From Roseburia sp. (GTDB taxonomy: Bacteria; Bacillota; Clostridia; Lachnospirales; Lachnospiraceae), in the NCBI GenBank assembly GCA_003483745.1, contig DMYD01000013.1, forward strand, positions 651 to 64,650: DNA of 64,000 nucleotides, given 5' to 3'. Positions 1 to 9,147 of the stretch are shown in pieces; positions within the stretch are counted from its first letter, which is position 1, and each line of letters starts with the position of its first letter. A model generated the notes under the pieces. That model worked only from the letters and a program-made list of their open reading frames with translations, was not told where the DNA came from and searched no databases. The translations under genes and the position numbers were made by a program.

Positions 1-582
1 ATTTATCCAAAGATGAATCTGTCTAAGCGCATGAAGCAGGCAAAAGTCTGTCCGTATTTGCTTCGTAACGCAGTCATAGACCGTCCCAACCAGGCATGGT
101 CGATTGACATTACATACATTCCAATGAAGCACGGATTTCTTTACCTGACAGCCATTATCGACTGGTACAGCCGTTGTATCGTTGGCTGGGATGTTGATGA
201 TACTCTGGATACCACCATGGTCATCAACGCCTGTAAAAAAGCATTTAAAGTAGCTAAGCCGTTAATCATCAACTCGGATCAGGGCAGCCAGTTTACCAGC
301 GACAAATACATCGACTTTATTCGTAATAGCGGGATCCATCAAATCATGGATGGCAAAAGCCGATGGGCAGATAATATCATGATTGAACGCTGGTTCCGCA
401 GCTTCAAGTATGAGGAAGCATATCTCACGGAGTATGCTAATCTCAAGGAAGCAAGAGAAGCCATCGGAAGATATATCTACACCTATAACTTTGAAAGATG
501 CCATCAGTCCATTGGGAACAAACGACCTGCTGAGGTATACTATCCGGTAATGCTTCTGGATGCAGCCAGAGCAGCCGCATAA
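1..582 (+). CDS. IS3-family transposase (OrfB), N-terminus outside window
   Basis: This is the catalytic half of a DDE transposase of the IS3 group (integrase core, rve). The visible frame has the usual ...YPKMNLSKRM lead-in and then WSIDITYIPM carrying the first catalytic Asp. NSDQGSQFTS carries the second Asp, and the region WADNIMIERWFRSFK holds the catalytic Glu. The C-terminal YNFERCHQSIGNKRPAEVYY segment is typical of the family. No frameshift or stop is seen, so the enzyme may be active. The frame is already open at base 1; the ATG at 13 is internal. The element lies downstream of the long glycan operon and in the opposite orientation. Confidence 0.9.
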   Translation: MYPKMNLSKRMKQAKVCPYLLRNAVIDRPNQAWSIDITYIPMKHGFLYLTAIIDWYSRCIVGWDVDDTLDTTMVINACKKAFKVAKPLIINSDQGSQFTSDKYIDFIRNSGIHQIMDGKSRWADNIMIERWFRSFKYEEAYLTEYANLKEAREAIGRYIYTYNFERCHQSIGNKRPAEVYYPVMLLDAARAAA

Positions 583-630
583 TATAAAGATCTAGGAGAT
601 GCTGCACTGCATCCCCCATGTAACCCGTCA
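1..630 (+). mobile_element. IS3-family insertion sequence, 3' portion
   Basis: The window opens inside an insertion sequence. The reading frame of the transposase is open from base 1. About 48 bases after its stop lies a probable right end, ...CATGTAACCCGTCA at about 617-630, whose reverse complement begins TGACGGG; ends starting TG are usual in IS3 elements. The left end is outside the window, so the inverted repeat and target duplication cannot be checked, and the exact right boundary is an estimate. Confidence 0.6.
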
Positions 631-635
631 ACATA

Positions 636-1196
636 TCAGTTCATTATAAAAATATCAAATTTTTGTCTTGACAACTGAGCCATTATACCAATATGCTCAA
701 ACTTCTTAAAACGCCGCTCTTTATATCCAAAGTGATTTTTTTCATAACCAAGAAATGCTGGTATCATTTTTTGAGACAAATATATCTTCTGTTCATCAGG
801 TAAATAAGTGATTAGTTCTTCCAGCTGTTCTAACGAACTTTTTGCTAATAGTTCGCAATCTCTGCATATTTTTTCTTCTCCTGCAAATGACGCTAATAAT
901 TTTGATATACAATAATGCTTATATGCGTTCATATACTTTGATTGGTTCTTATATGCTTCTGCCAATTTAAGATGGATTTCTAATAAATACGGGTTCTTTA
1001 TTAATGCCTGTTTTCCGAGCTCAATTGCTGCCTGTATTTTATTCTCATAAATAAAAAGGCACATTTTCATCAGAAAGATATCCATGTCATCAGAAAATTC
1101 ATTTTCATATTCTAAAATCAATGTTTGTATTTCATTTCCTACATTTTCTTTTTGGCTAAGCAAACCCCATATTTTTTCCTTCTTGTCATTTTTCAT
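636..1196 (-). CDS. TPR-like helical protein of unknown function
   Basis: About 186 residues, predicted all-helical. The segment around residues 55-100 (AAIELGKQALIKNP, then LKLAEAYKNQSKYMNAY) reads as one or two tetratricopeptide-like repeats, a protein-interaction fold. No catalytic motif is seen. The ATG at 1196 is preferred over an upstream GTG at 1214 because it has an AGGAAGAG ribosome binding site. It is the last gene of the leftward glycan operon, about 140 bases after the preceding glycosyltransferase. The stop lies only about six bases from the probable IS end, so the C-terminus may have been altered by the insertion. Function is unknown; TPR units also occur fused to a radical SAM enzyme upstream in this operon. 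Confidence 0.6.
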   Translation of the reverse strand: MKNDKKEKIWGLLSQKENVGNEIQTLILEYENEFSDDMDIFLMKMCLFIYENKIQAAIELGKQALIKNPYLLEIHLKLAEAYKNQSKYMNAYKHYCISKLLASFAGEEKICRDCELLAKSSLEQLEELITYLPDEQKIYLSQKMIPAFLGYEKNHFGYKERRFKKFEHIGIMAQLSRQKFDIFIMN

Positions 1197-1334
1197 AGCA
1201 CTCTTCCTTTTCACTATTTTAGATACCTCATCCTATTACTCAAATATTCTATTTTCATAGGAACTTTCATCCATGAACGACATGCACTACAAATTAAACA
1301 TTAAAATTCATCTTTCTTGACACATGCCTTGCCC

Positions 1335-2549
1335 TCATTCAAGACATGATGTCTTTTGACTATATGTAATCGGAAGTGCTCTTTCCTTTATTAGTTGATC
1401 CAATTTTTCACATGCAATACTGTACCTGTCCAGTCCTGCTTCCTCATAAATAACAATCAGCTTTTCTAACACTGCCTTTTTTTCAACAACCGAGCGAAGA
1501 ATCATTTCCTCTATTGCCTCATATGAAATATATTCCCTTCTGATCGCATCCAGAAGTTCCTGGTATGCTTCCTCTTCCATCTCTAATTCCATTCTCCTTA
1601 AAAGGAAACGAGTAGAAAGGTATTTGTGATAGATATCAGAATAGTCTCTCATATACTCGAAAAAGCTATGTTTTACACCAGACATCTTTTCTTTTTTATA
1701 AACATCATATAATACACCCAAAATTTCCAGCGTACTGCTTTTTCTCCCTGTACTGCGATAAGATCCCATAATCTGGTCGATCTGATCCCAGTCTCCTTTT
1801 TCCATAAGGCTTTTTATCTGTTCTGCAAGCAGATCACTTAAATCATTCCATTCCCTATCATAAGTAAATTCAAATCCCCCATCTGCATATAAATACTCTG
1901 GATACTCTTTTAAACATATCTTCCGTGCTTCATCATAATAAGTCAGCTTTGCAAAACTGCTGTCATGGATCACCCATGGCTTTTCCTGATATGGCACCAG
2001 AATATCATATCCGGCTCTGCGCATCTCAAACGACTGGGAAACATCGTAAAAATCAAAATGGTTAAACAAATCCTCCCGCCATGGCACATCATATTGCGTA
2101 GCAATTAAAAGTCCATCTACTGCCTCGACAATAGTATCTTCTTTCTTCATATTTTTTGCACCAGCCATAAAATATGCCATGTCCGGATCGCGGCAATCTA
2201 CCATCCCAACATTCCATGCGCGATATGTTACACCTGTTTTCGGCATTTTGGTACCACCTATCATGCCGATCATCCCAACATTTTTATTCTGTGTAAATAG
2301 TTCTATGATGTGTTCTAAAAAATGAATATCCCTGATCATCACATCCTGGTGCATGTAGATCTTATACTTGGCATCACTGCTCTGCATCCCGGCATTATAG
2401 GCAGCACACATCGAATCTGCTTCACGAATTGCAATCATGTCAATGTCATAGTCCTCTGGGAGTAAAAGTCTATTGATGTAATATGTGCATTCTTCGTAAT
2501 ATAGTTCATTGTTGACACATATAATAAATGTGATTAATTTTGTCTGCAA
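1335..2549 (-). CDS. Glycosyltransferase, GT2-like (StrF-type domain)
   Basis: About 404 residues. The N-terminal half resembles the GT2-like domain of the streptomycin StrF type. It opens with ITFIICVNNELYYEEC, an AGxQSSDAKYKIYMHQDV segment matches the nucleotide-sugar/metal site region (HQD), and WREDLFNHFDFYDVSQS follows. The C-terminal 170 residues are helical and unassigned. A GTG at 2585 gives a longer frame, but a TTG at 2549 preceded by GGAG at ten bases fits better and matches the N-terminus of the paralogue at 28987-30111. Substrate is unknown; a role in extending or branching the flagellin glycan is inferred from the operon. Confidence 0.75.
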   Translation of the reverse strand: MQTKLITFIICVNNELYYEECTYYINRLLLPEDYDIDMIAIREADSMCAAYNAGMQSSDAKYKIYMHQDVMIRDIHFLEHIIELFTQNKNVGMIGMIGGTKMPKTGVTYRAWNVGMVDCRDPDMAYFMAGAKNMKKEDTIVEAVDGLLIATQYDVPWREDLFNHFDFYDVSQSFEMRRAGYDILVPYQEKPWVIHDSSFAKLTYYDEARKICLKEYPEYLYADGGFEFTYDREWNDLSDLLAEQIKSLMEKGDWDQIDQIMGSYRSTGRKSSTLEILGVLYDVYKKEKMSGVKHSFFEYMRDYSDIYHKYLSTRFLLRRMELEMEEEAYQELLDAIRREYISYEAIEEMILRSVVEKKAVLEKLIVIYEEAGLDRYSIACEKLDQLIKERALPITYSQKTSCLE

Positions 2550-2599
2550 AAATCTTCTTCTCCATTCAATCGTTTTAATGTACACCGCATTAAAACACT

Positions 2600-3757
2600 T
2601 TATTTTACGTAAAGAATTGTCTTTATATCTCTGTATATCCGCTTCTCTCTTAAATAAAATTTATACTCAGGATTTACTTGCTTTAACCATAATATCATCG
2701 AAAATAAATCGTCTCTTTTTACCCCGTACTCGAAAATCAACATGGGTTTGTAATTTTCTATTAGATTCTTTCCACCTTTTATAATTGCAAAATCTGCTGC
2801 CATTGCATTAATTTTCATAATTGTTGGTGCATCTTCATTGTGAAATTGATGATCCAGCGTATCACTATGTACAGATGTTTTTTGAGGCACAATTTGTAAT
2901 TTTCTGGTTTCATGAAGTGTGCCATTATCCGCAATAGTATCTACACCCGTATACAAATTAGGACTATCATAATTTATACCCGTATTATCGCTAAATGTAT
3001 ACACCGTGCGTTCTTCACATCCAGACCATAAGAAATAATTTTTTATATCAAACCTAGGTAGTCTTGCATACTTTTTAAATTGTTCAAGAGCACCGTAATT
3101 TCCCTTGTCACCTTCATATGCTATTAATTTTTTGTAATTTCCCCTGGTCGCCATCACAAAGCTTGTAATGCTATCCCCTGTATATGCACCCACATCTACA
3201 TACACATGCGTTTTATTACTTTCAAATAACTCATCATCAAAATATGTTAATAATGGATTATTCCCTGTAACCATCTCTACTAATGGTAACATATTTCCCG
3301 TTAATTTATAGTTAATATTTTCTATAAAAATATCTTTTGATCTATCATCTTCAAAACAATCTATTATCTCTTGTATCTGGTTCTGATTCTCTTCAATCTC
3401 GCAATCACTCAACAACCCCTGTTCCACTTTAAATGGATTACAGAATTGATAACATTCTACCGTATTACCCAACGTCTGATAAATCGGTAAAGCATTATTA
3501 ATCGCTACTGTCAGTAAAACTATAAAATCCTGATATTCTTGTTTTATTTTTGAAAAATTTTGGATTACCAAACCAGGACTAATTTCTGTTCCCCACAAGG
3601 TTTCATCATTATCGCACACTGCAAGTATCTTTATTCCTTTTTTTCTTAATAATTCTATCGCCTGTCTTGCTTTACTTCCTCCACCAAATAGTACAACACC
3701 TTTTTCTGACAATTTTTCAAAATAATCCTTTGCACATATTATCTTCCTCATATGCAT
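2600..3757 (-). CDS. FkbM-family methyltransferase with N-terminal Rossmann-like domain
   Basis: 385 residues in two parts. Residues 15-110 form a Rossmann-like module (VVLFGGGSKARQAIELL, then VCDNDETLWGTEI) shared with four other proteins of this operon. The C-terminal half is an FkbM-type SAM-dependent O-methyltransferase: VYVDVGAYTGDSITSF is motif I, LIAYEGDKGNYGAL the acidic ribose-binding motif, and IMKINAMAADFAIIKGG plus PMLIFEYGV the later core strands. FkbM enzymes methylate hydroxyls of sugars and secondary metabolites, so methylation of a flagellin-glycan sugar is the likely job. A second ATG two codons in (3751) is nearly as good a start, given the AGGTGGTGA ribosome binding site. 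Confidence 0.8.
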   Translation of the reverse strand: MHMRKIICAKDYFEKLSEKGVVLFGGGSKARQAIELLRKKGIKILAVCDNDETLWGTEISPGLVIQNFSKIKQEYQDFIVLLTVAINNALPIYQTLGNTVECYQFCNPFKVEQGLLSDCEIEENQNQIQEIIDCFEDDRSKDIFIENINYKLTGNMLPLVEMVTGNNPLLTYFDDELFESNKTHVYVDVGAYTGDSITSFVMATRGNYKKLIAYEGDKGNYGALEQFKKYARLPRFDIKNYFLWSGCEERTVYTFSDNTGINYDSPNLYTGVDTIADNGTLHETRKLQIVPQKTSVHSDTLDHQFHNEDAPTIMKINAMAADFAIIKGGKNLIENYKPMLIFEYGVKRDDLFSMILWLKQVNPEYKFYLREKRIYRDIKTILYVK

Positions 3758-3788
3758 TCACCACCTTATTTACATATAACTTACAATC

Positions 3789-4031
3789 TTAATTATCTTT
3801 TTTTAATTCCTCTACCATCAACGCAATTTTCCGAATGGTTTTAAAATATTCCGGTTTTATTTTATCTTCTGGTATCGTAACGTCATAGCGTTCCTCTAAC
3901 TCAGTGATCAGATACATCAAATTCAGTGAACTAAGAAGTTCCTCCGCAGTAAGATCTGTATCTGCTTCGATATCCTCATATGGATTTACTTCTTTTAAAA
4001 TTTCAGTAATTACCTTAATATATTCATCCAT
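3789..4031 (-). CDS. Acyl/peptidyl carrier protein
   Basis: 80 residues with the four-helix carrier-protein pattern. The attachment site is the second Ser of LLSSLNLMYLI (around residues 33-43), equivalent to the usual D-S-L motif, with the preceding Asp replaced by Ser. Downstream, LEERYDVTIPEDKI matches the conserved helix III region. The protein would be modified with 4'-phosphopantetheine and hold an activated group as a thioester. It directly abuts the adenylation-domain gene upstream (4032), so the two almost certainly work as a pair, as DltA and DltC do. The substrate is unknown. No thioesterase or condensation domain is nearby. Confidence 0.85.
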   Translation of the reverse strand: MDEYIKVITEILKEVNPYEDIEADTDLTAEELLSSLNLMYLITELEERYDVTIPEDKIKPEYFKTIRKIALMVEELKKDN

Positions 4032-5522
4032 TTATATTTCCTCTTTTAACTTTACTCTGTCTATTTTTCCATTTACATTCAATGGCAGTTCTTCTACCAG
4101 ATTTATTTTCGCAGGCAGCATATAATGTGGTACTTTTTGTTTTAATTCCTTATAAATTTCCTTTTCTGTCACTAAGGTTTTATCACCTTCACAAAAAAGT
4201 ACTATTTTCTTTTGAACATCATTATATAAAGCACAACTTTTTTTCACACCTGCCACTGCACCGGTCGCAGTTTCAATCTCTCCAAGTTCGATTCTATGTC
4301 CTTGGTGCTTGATCTGATAGTCCTTCCTTCCAACATACATCAGCTCTCCAAATTCATTATATCTCACAAGGTCTCCTGTACGATAAATTCGCTCCGCATA
4401 TTTATCATTCAACGGGTTCTGCACAAAGGCATCCTTTGATTTTTCCGGATTTTTATAATACCCCATAGAAAGGCAGCTGCCTTTTACACACAATTCCCCG
4501 ATTTCATCCTGTTGAACCAGCTTATTCTCCTCATTAAGTACAATAATCTGCGTATTTTCACACGGAAATCCTATTGGTAAAGAATCGTCATCCGCAAATT
4601 CCCTGTCTACGATATAATAGGAGCAGACGTCTGTAATCTCAGTTGGTCCATACAGATTAGCATATAAAACATCCGGCATTTTTTTTCGTAACATATTTAG
4701 ACATTTATTTGGCATTACCTCTCCACAAAACAAAATTTTTTTCAAGTAAGGAAACTCCATTTTGTTAAAAGCTTCAGAATTACCAAATGTAATCAATGCT
4801 GATGGTACCCAGAAAATGGTATTTATTTTTTTATTCTGAAGATAATCTGCCAATTTACCGGTAAATACAAAATAGCTTTCCGGAATGATGTGCATAGTAG
4901 ATGCGTTTCTCAGTGTAGAATAAATGTCTAAAACAGAATTGTCAAAATAAAACGGAGCCTGATTTCCAAAAATTGTCTCCTCATCAAAACAAAATTTACT
5001 GGCAAGCCACTCTGCGTAATCAATAACCCCTCTATGACTTATTACAACTCCTTTCGGTGTACCTGTAGAACCGGATGTAAATAATACATATACAGGGTCA
5101 CTATCACACACCTTCCGGTACCATTGCTCATCAACCGCATCGTCCATTGTTTCATCCAATATAAGATTTTCCCAGTCTCCACTTAATACACCTTCTGCCT
5201 GATCATATATAATAGCAACCGGTTCCAGTGTGCTTAAAATTTTGTTTATTCTTTCCTGTGGTGAGTTTTTGTCAATTGGTGTGTAAAAGTTACCACTATA
5301 GACAATTCCCATTGCAGCAACAATGCACTCCACACTTTTCTCCATATATATTGCAATTGGCTGATTAATGGTATCTCCTAAAATTTTATGTATAGAAGCT
5401 GCAACAGATATGCTCGCTTTTTTTAATTCTCCAAATGTTATGCTTCTGCTTTCATCCTCGAATGCAATCTTATCCGGATGTGTACCTGCACTGTGTAATA
5501 AATATTGAATTACATTATTCAT
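4032..5522 (-). CDS. Amino-acid adenylation domain protein (DltA/NRPS-like)
   Basis: A stand-alone AMP-forming adenylation enzyme of about 496 residues. Core motifs are intact: VLFTSGSTGTPKGV (A3, P-loop), FYFDNSVLDIY (A4), NLYGPTEITD (A5), YRTGDLV (A7), GRKDYQIKHQGHRIELGEIE (A8) and LPLNVNGKIDR with the catalytic Lys (A10). The Asp in FDNSV corresponds to the residue that binds the alpha-amino group in amino-acid-activating domains, so the substrate is probably an amino acid. There is no fused carrier or condensation domain. The ATG at 5522 follows a GAGGAG site; the GTG at 5531 overlaps it. It abuts the carrier gene, which it should load. It is DltA-like in architecture, but no DltB-type membrane acyltransferase is present. 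Confidence 0.85.
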   Translation of the reverse strand: MNNVIQYLLHSAGTHPDKIAFEDESRSITFGELKKASISVAASIHKILGDTINQPIAIYMEKSVECIVAAMGIVYSGNFYTPIDKNSPQERINKILSTLEPVAIIYDQAEGVLSGDWENLILDETMDDAVDEQWYRKVCDSDPVYVLFTSGSTGTPKGVVISHRGVIDYAEWLASKFCFDEETIFGNQAPFYFDNSVLDIYSTLRNASTMHIIPESYFVFTGKLADYLQNKKINTIFWVPSALITFGNSEAFNKMEFPYLKKILFCGEVMPNKCLNMLRKKMPDVLYANLYGPTEITDVCSYYIVDREFADDDSLPIGFPCENTQIIVLNEENKLVQQDEIGELCVKGSCLSMGYYKNPEKSKDAFVQNPLNDKYAERIYRTGDLVRYNEFGELMYVGRKDYQIKHQGHRIELGEIETATGAVAGVKKSCALYNDVQKKIVLFCEGDKTLVTEKEIYKELKQKVPHYMLPAKINLVEELPLNVNGKIDRVKLKEEI

Positions 5523-5554
5523 CCATATCACTCCTCTCGTTTAAAACTAGCCAT

Positions 5555-6763
5555 TCATATTATCGTTTCAATATTTTTTACTAATATGTTCGCCATCTTT
5601 GTCCTTCCTATATCATTTGCAGTTTCATCAGGCGTATTCGGCTGTGCAAACTCCTCTTGTCTCAGACAATAACTCATATCCAACAGTTTAAAACCTGCTT
5701 CCGTTGTTATTTCTTCTATTTTACTAATATTTTCCGAATATCGCTCTTTAAATTTGCTTCCGAAAATAATTTCCCCAAGCTCATAATTTACCGGCGGTAT
5801 AAATGGAATAACCTTTATACCTCTCTCTTTCGCTATTCGAAATATCTTTATCATATATTGTATGCCCTCTGTGTTTACATCTAATGTATATAAATAATTA
5901 ATTTTCATATATAACTTAGATTTCGTTTGCATTGGTACATTATTTATATTGTTTGTAGTAAAGAATTCCGCCTGTAGATTTTTATTTCGTTCATGTACGA
6001 TTTCTAAATATTCTTCATATTCTCGATCACAAAAATCCAATTTTTGATATACAGTCTTCAATAGCTCTTCATGCTGGGATCTTGGTAACAAATGCTGCTT
6101 TCCTGTTAAAGTATCTAAATTGATCATAATCACCAATATTTTAGGTATCATCCCTTGTGCAATCTGCATACGAAGCAAATTATAATGTGAGCGTAATCCC
6201 ATTCCATGCATGGCTAATACCTTTGTTGCAGGCTCTCCTAATTCATCTTTCAGCATTTCCCCCAAGTTACGCATATCTTTATCTGTTAAAGAAATTTTTG
6301 AAAACTCACAATCTCCCATAACTAATATATCATTTGTATACAGGCGCATAAATTCTTCTATATATTTTTCATACAGAATTGATTTTATTGAAAAAAAATC
6401 TTTTTGTTTCACATAGCTTTCTTTTATCAGCCCTTCTTCAATTTCTTTGCTATTCTCTGTCGATATTAATATTTTTACCCTTCCAGTAGCCATTTTTTTC
6501 TTTAATGTATCAATATCAACAATAGGAAATTCATTAATATATCCGCCCCATTTCTGCTTATTGCTATCTGTAAAAAATATTTTTGTAAAATTATTTCGTT
6601 TAAAAAAAATTGAAAACTCTGTTCCTCGGATCCCTGCCCCCCAAATTGCAATTTCATTGTGTTCCAACATTTTTTGATTTGATATCATCCATTCGCAAAA
6701 GGCTGAATACTCTTCCTTGCTGCTTGAAGTAACCGGCCATGCGTAATTCGTTTTTTCCGTCAT
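5555..6763 (-). CDS. Two-domain protein, Rossmann-like plus SGNH-like; paralogue 1 of 3
   Basis: 402 residues, not recognised as a characterised family. Residues 35-110 are a Rossmann-like module (IAIWGAGIRGTEFSIFF, then FTDSNKQKWGGYI). From about residue 148 a second domain begins with LVMGDCEFS, which resembles the GDS block of SGNH enzymes with Cys in place of Ser. It continues with a conserved LLPRSQHEELL segment, a PPVNYELGEIIFG segment and a terminal NDIGRTK. The His of the SGNH D-x-x-H block is not present, so ordinary esterase chemistry is unlikely. It overlaps the next paralogue by ATGA and lies just upstream of the adenylation gene. A transferase taking the group from the carrier protein is an inference. 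Confidence 0.6.
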   Translation of the reverse strand: MTEKTNYAWPVTSSSKEEYSAFCEWMISNQKMLEHNEIAIWGAGIRGTEFSIFFKRNNFTKIFFTDSNKQKWGGYINEFPIVDIDTLKKKMATGRVKILISTENSKEIEEGLIKESYVKQKDFFSIKSILYEKYIEEFMRLYTNDILVMGDCEFSKISLTDKDMRNLGEMLKDELGEPATKVLAMHGMGLRSHYNLLRMQIAQGMIPKILVIMINLDTLTGKQHLLPRSQHEELLKTVYQKLDFCDREYEEYLEIVHERNKNLQAEFFTTNNINNVPMQTKSKLYMKINYLYTLDVNTEGIQYMIKIFRIAKERGIKVIPFIPPVNYELGEIIFGSKFKERYSENISKIEEITTEAGFKLLDMSYCLRQEEFAQPNTPDETANDIGRTKMANILVKNIETII

Positions 6764-7950
6764 TTTTTTTCCTCTCTGTCATCGAGATATCGCATAATCT
6801 TATTTCTCCCGCTTTGATATACTGCATCATTGATAGTTACTGTAGCAGCAAAGTCTTTCTCTTCCAGTAAATTACCCATATCCCAAAATGTACATTTATA
6901 ATCTTCCACCATTTTTTTTAATACCGTTCTGTTCTGTTCATAAATTTTCACAAATTTTCCCGGATATAACTTTTCTGCCAACTGATAATTAATGGGTATA
7001 TTAATAATACATCCCATAATACGATATCGGTTAAAAAGTTCTAATATTTTCTTAAAATATACCAATTCCACGGTTTCCAAAGATAACGGCTGAAGAAGCT
7101 GCATCTTCATATATTCTTTTTGAACCACCTCATGATCTACATTCTTACTTTCAAATGTCCTTTGCGGTGAATACTGCATTTCAATTTTATAATTTCTTGC
7201 CCGTTTATCCGCCTGCTCTATATATCGTTCAAAACTTTTATCCTGTATTTTTCCTGTTTTTGCAATTAGCTTTAATAAATCCGGGTGTTGTGTTCTTGAC
7301 AATATATGATGATATTCCGTCAAAGTCTCAAAATTAACAAAAACCCATGTTTCCTTAGGTGCTTTTCCCTGCAGTATCTGAAGCCGAAGCATCTGATAAA
7401 ATCCCTGCATTCCCATACAATTCATTGCTAATATTTTTGTGTTTTCTTTTTTATACTTCTTCCACAGGCATTCCTTTATGCTTTCCGCGTTATTTTCATC
7501 AATAATTGTCTCATTCAAAAAGGTTTCCCCTAATATAAGCCTGTCATTGTTGTATACTCTATAAAATTCATCCGTATAATTCTTTTCAACATCTGAAGCT
7601 ACTGTTGCAAATTCTCTTTCAGCTAATCCCCAATCGCGCAACTGTGTGCACACTTCCGTTGCATATTCCAGTGGTATAATAATATATATGTTTTTCAAAT
7701 TTTTTTTAGCTTCATCTGGTCTAATAACCTCATGTTCCTTAATATTAGTTCCCCATTTACGTTCATCATTATCAAGATAAAAAAAATCCTTTATTCCATA
7801 TTTTTCAAGTAAGATTCCAAATAGAGTTCCTCTGACGCTTGCTCCCCAAATAAATATTCGCTTACTGCAAAAGGCGTCTTTATTCTCCACTATAAAATTT
7901 TCAAATGATGATACTAAGTCTTTTTCTGCCGTCTTTAATGGCCACTCCAT
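6760..7950 (-). CDS. Two-domain protein, Rossmann-like plus SGNH-like; paralogue 2 of 3
   Basis: 396 residues with the same plan as its neighbours. IFIWGASVRGTLFGILL and YLDNDERKWGTNI mark the N-terminal Rossmann-like module. The second domain starts at LILGETFLNE, so the GDS/GDC position is GET here and no Ser or Cys nucleophile remains at that site. The QH pair (SRTQHPDLL), the PINYQLAEKLYPGKF segment and the terminal SGRNK are kept. Conservation of those blocks with loss of the block I residue suggests either another chemistry or a non-catalytic partner. Its stop overlaps the start of paralogue 1 (ATGA), which implies translational coupling. Confidence 0.6.
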   Translation of the reverse strand: MEWPLKTAEKDLVSSFENFIVENKDAFCSKRIFIWGASVRGTLFGILLEKYGIKDFFYLDNDERKWGTNIKEHEVIRPDEAKKNLKNIYIIIPLEYATEVCTQLRDWGLAEREFATVASDVEKNYTDEFYRVYNNDRLILGETFLNETIIDENNAESIKECLWKKYKKENTKILAMNCMGMQGFYQMLRLQILQGKAPKETWVFVNFETLTEYHHILSRTQHPDLLKLIAKTGKIQDKSFERYIEQADKRARNYKIEMQYSPQRTFESKNVDHEVVQKEYMKMQLLQPLSLETVELVYFKKILELFNRYRIMGCIINIPINYQLAEKLYPGKFVKIYEQNRTVLKKMVEDYKCTFWDMGNLLEEKDFAATVTINDAVYQSGRNKIMRYLDDREEKK

Positions 7951-7953
7951 TTA

Positions 7954-9147
7954 TCAAATAATCCCTCTCATCCGTTCTTCAATTTTCGCTGCTACTTTTT
8001 TTCTCCCATGCTCTCTGATTCCCTCATTTACAGATCTTAAACATATAAAATCCTTTTCTTGCAGGAGATAACTCAAATCTAGTACTTCCCCTTTTCCCTT
8101 TATAATATATTTCTGTAACACCGAGATAATTTTTTCATAACGTACCTTAAACGTGTCACCAAAATATTTGTATCCAGCTTCGTAATTAATCGGCATAATT
8201 ACAAAAATTATTTTCACATTATCATTTCTGCAAAAGTCTAAGATACGTTCCAGATACTCTATGCTTTCAGTATTTTCTGATATCCTATACAAAAAATTTA
8301 TTTTCATATGAATACATCTCTGATTTTCTATCTCTTCTGTTGATAAACTACCATTTCGATTTGGTGTTGACATATCCAATATATTTGTGTTCTTTTCTCT
8401 TTCTGCAATAATATCAAGAAATTCTGTCATTTCTTCATCTGAAAATTCTGATTTTTTATATAATTCCCTCATAATATCGCTATGCTGATTTTTAGGAAGC
8501 AAAAAATATCTGCCACTCATAATATCTACATTTAACAATATATAAACTTCCTTCAAATACTTTATTTTTCTTTTACACAGTCTTAAAATATTATAATAAC
8601 CTCTCATGTACAATCCATTTAGTGCAAGAACTTTTACTGTATTTTTCCTATTTAATAATTCTCCTATTGATGTTTTATCGTCTTCTCTGATCGATACATT
8701 TGAAACTATACAGTCTCCTAATACAAGTCTTGTAGCATCATTTTTTTCCTCAAATGATTCCAACATCTTATTTCCTGAACTATTTGTTAAAAGAAGCCAA
8801 TTTTTTCCTTTCCTATACTCCATCATCTCAAGCTGGTTGGCACATTGTTCATAATTTTCCATTGCCAGGAAAACAAAATATCTGCCAATATCTTGTATAA
8901 ATGATGGATTTTTTATTGGTTTACCAATTAACATTGTATCCCATTTTTCTGAATTGTTATCGCAAAAAATAAAATCATTTATTCCCAATTGTAACAGCGT
9001 ATAAGCAAATTGCATTCCCATAATGCCTGCCCCAAATATTACGATCTGCTTATCTTTACGCAATTGTTTGGTTTTCTTTACTACTTTACAAAAATTATCA
9101 TAACATTCCTTTGCTATACATTCAATTAAAGGCTCCGTCTCGCTCAT
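7954..9147 (-). CDS. Two-domain protein, Rossmann-like plus SGNH-like; paralogue 3 of 3
   Basis: 397 residues, first of the three tandem paralogues to be transcribed. It has IVIFGAGIMGMQFAYTLL and FCDNNSEKWDT in the N-terminal module. The second domain contains LVLGDCIVSN (a GDS-like block with Cys), LALNGLYMRGYYNIL, LLPKNQHSDIM, MPINYEAGYKYFG and EHGRKKVA. The last block lacks the SGNH His. The start overlaps the stop of the upstream GT2 gene by four bases. Fold assignment rests on motif spacing only and needs structure prediction. It could equally be a sugar-modifying transferase of an undescribed family. Confidence 0.6.
   Translation of the reverse strand: MSETEPLIECIAKECYDNFCKVVKKTKQLRKDKQIVIFGAGIMGMQFAYTLLQLGINDFIFCDNNSEKWDTMLIGKPIKNPSFIQDIGRYFVFLAMENYEQCANQLEMMEYRKGKNWLLLTNSSGNKMLESFEEKNDATRLVLGDCIVSNVSIREDDKTSIGELLNRKNTVKVLALNGLYMRGYYNILRLCKRKIKYLKEVYILLNVDIMSGRYFLLPKNQHSDIMRELYKKSEFSDEEMTEFLDIIAEREKNTNILDMSTPNRNGSLSTEEIENQRCIHMKINFLYRISENTESIEYLERILDFCRNDNVKIIFVIMPINYEAGYKYFGDTFKVRYEKIISVLQKYIIKGKGEVLDLSYLLQEKDFICLRSVNEGIREHGRKKVAAKIEERMRGII

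Noticed and set aside
5555..9147. Calling the three paralogues GDSL/SGNH esterases
   Set aside because: The nucleophile Ser and the D-x-x-H His are missing, so hydrolase activity is not supported by what is visible.
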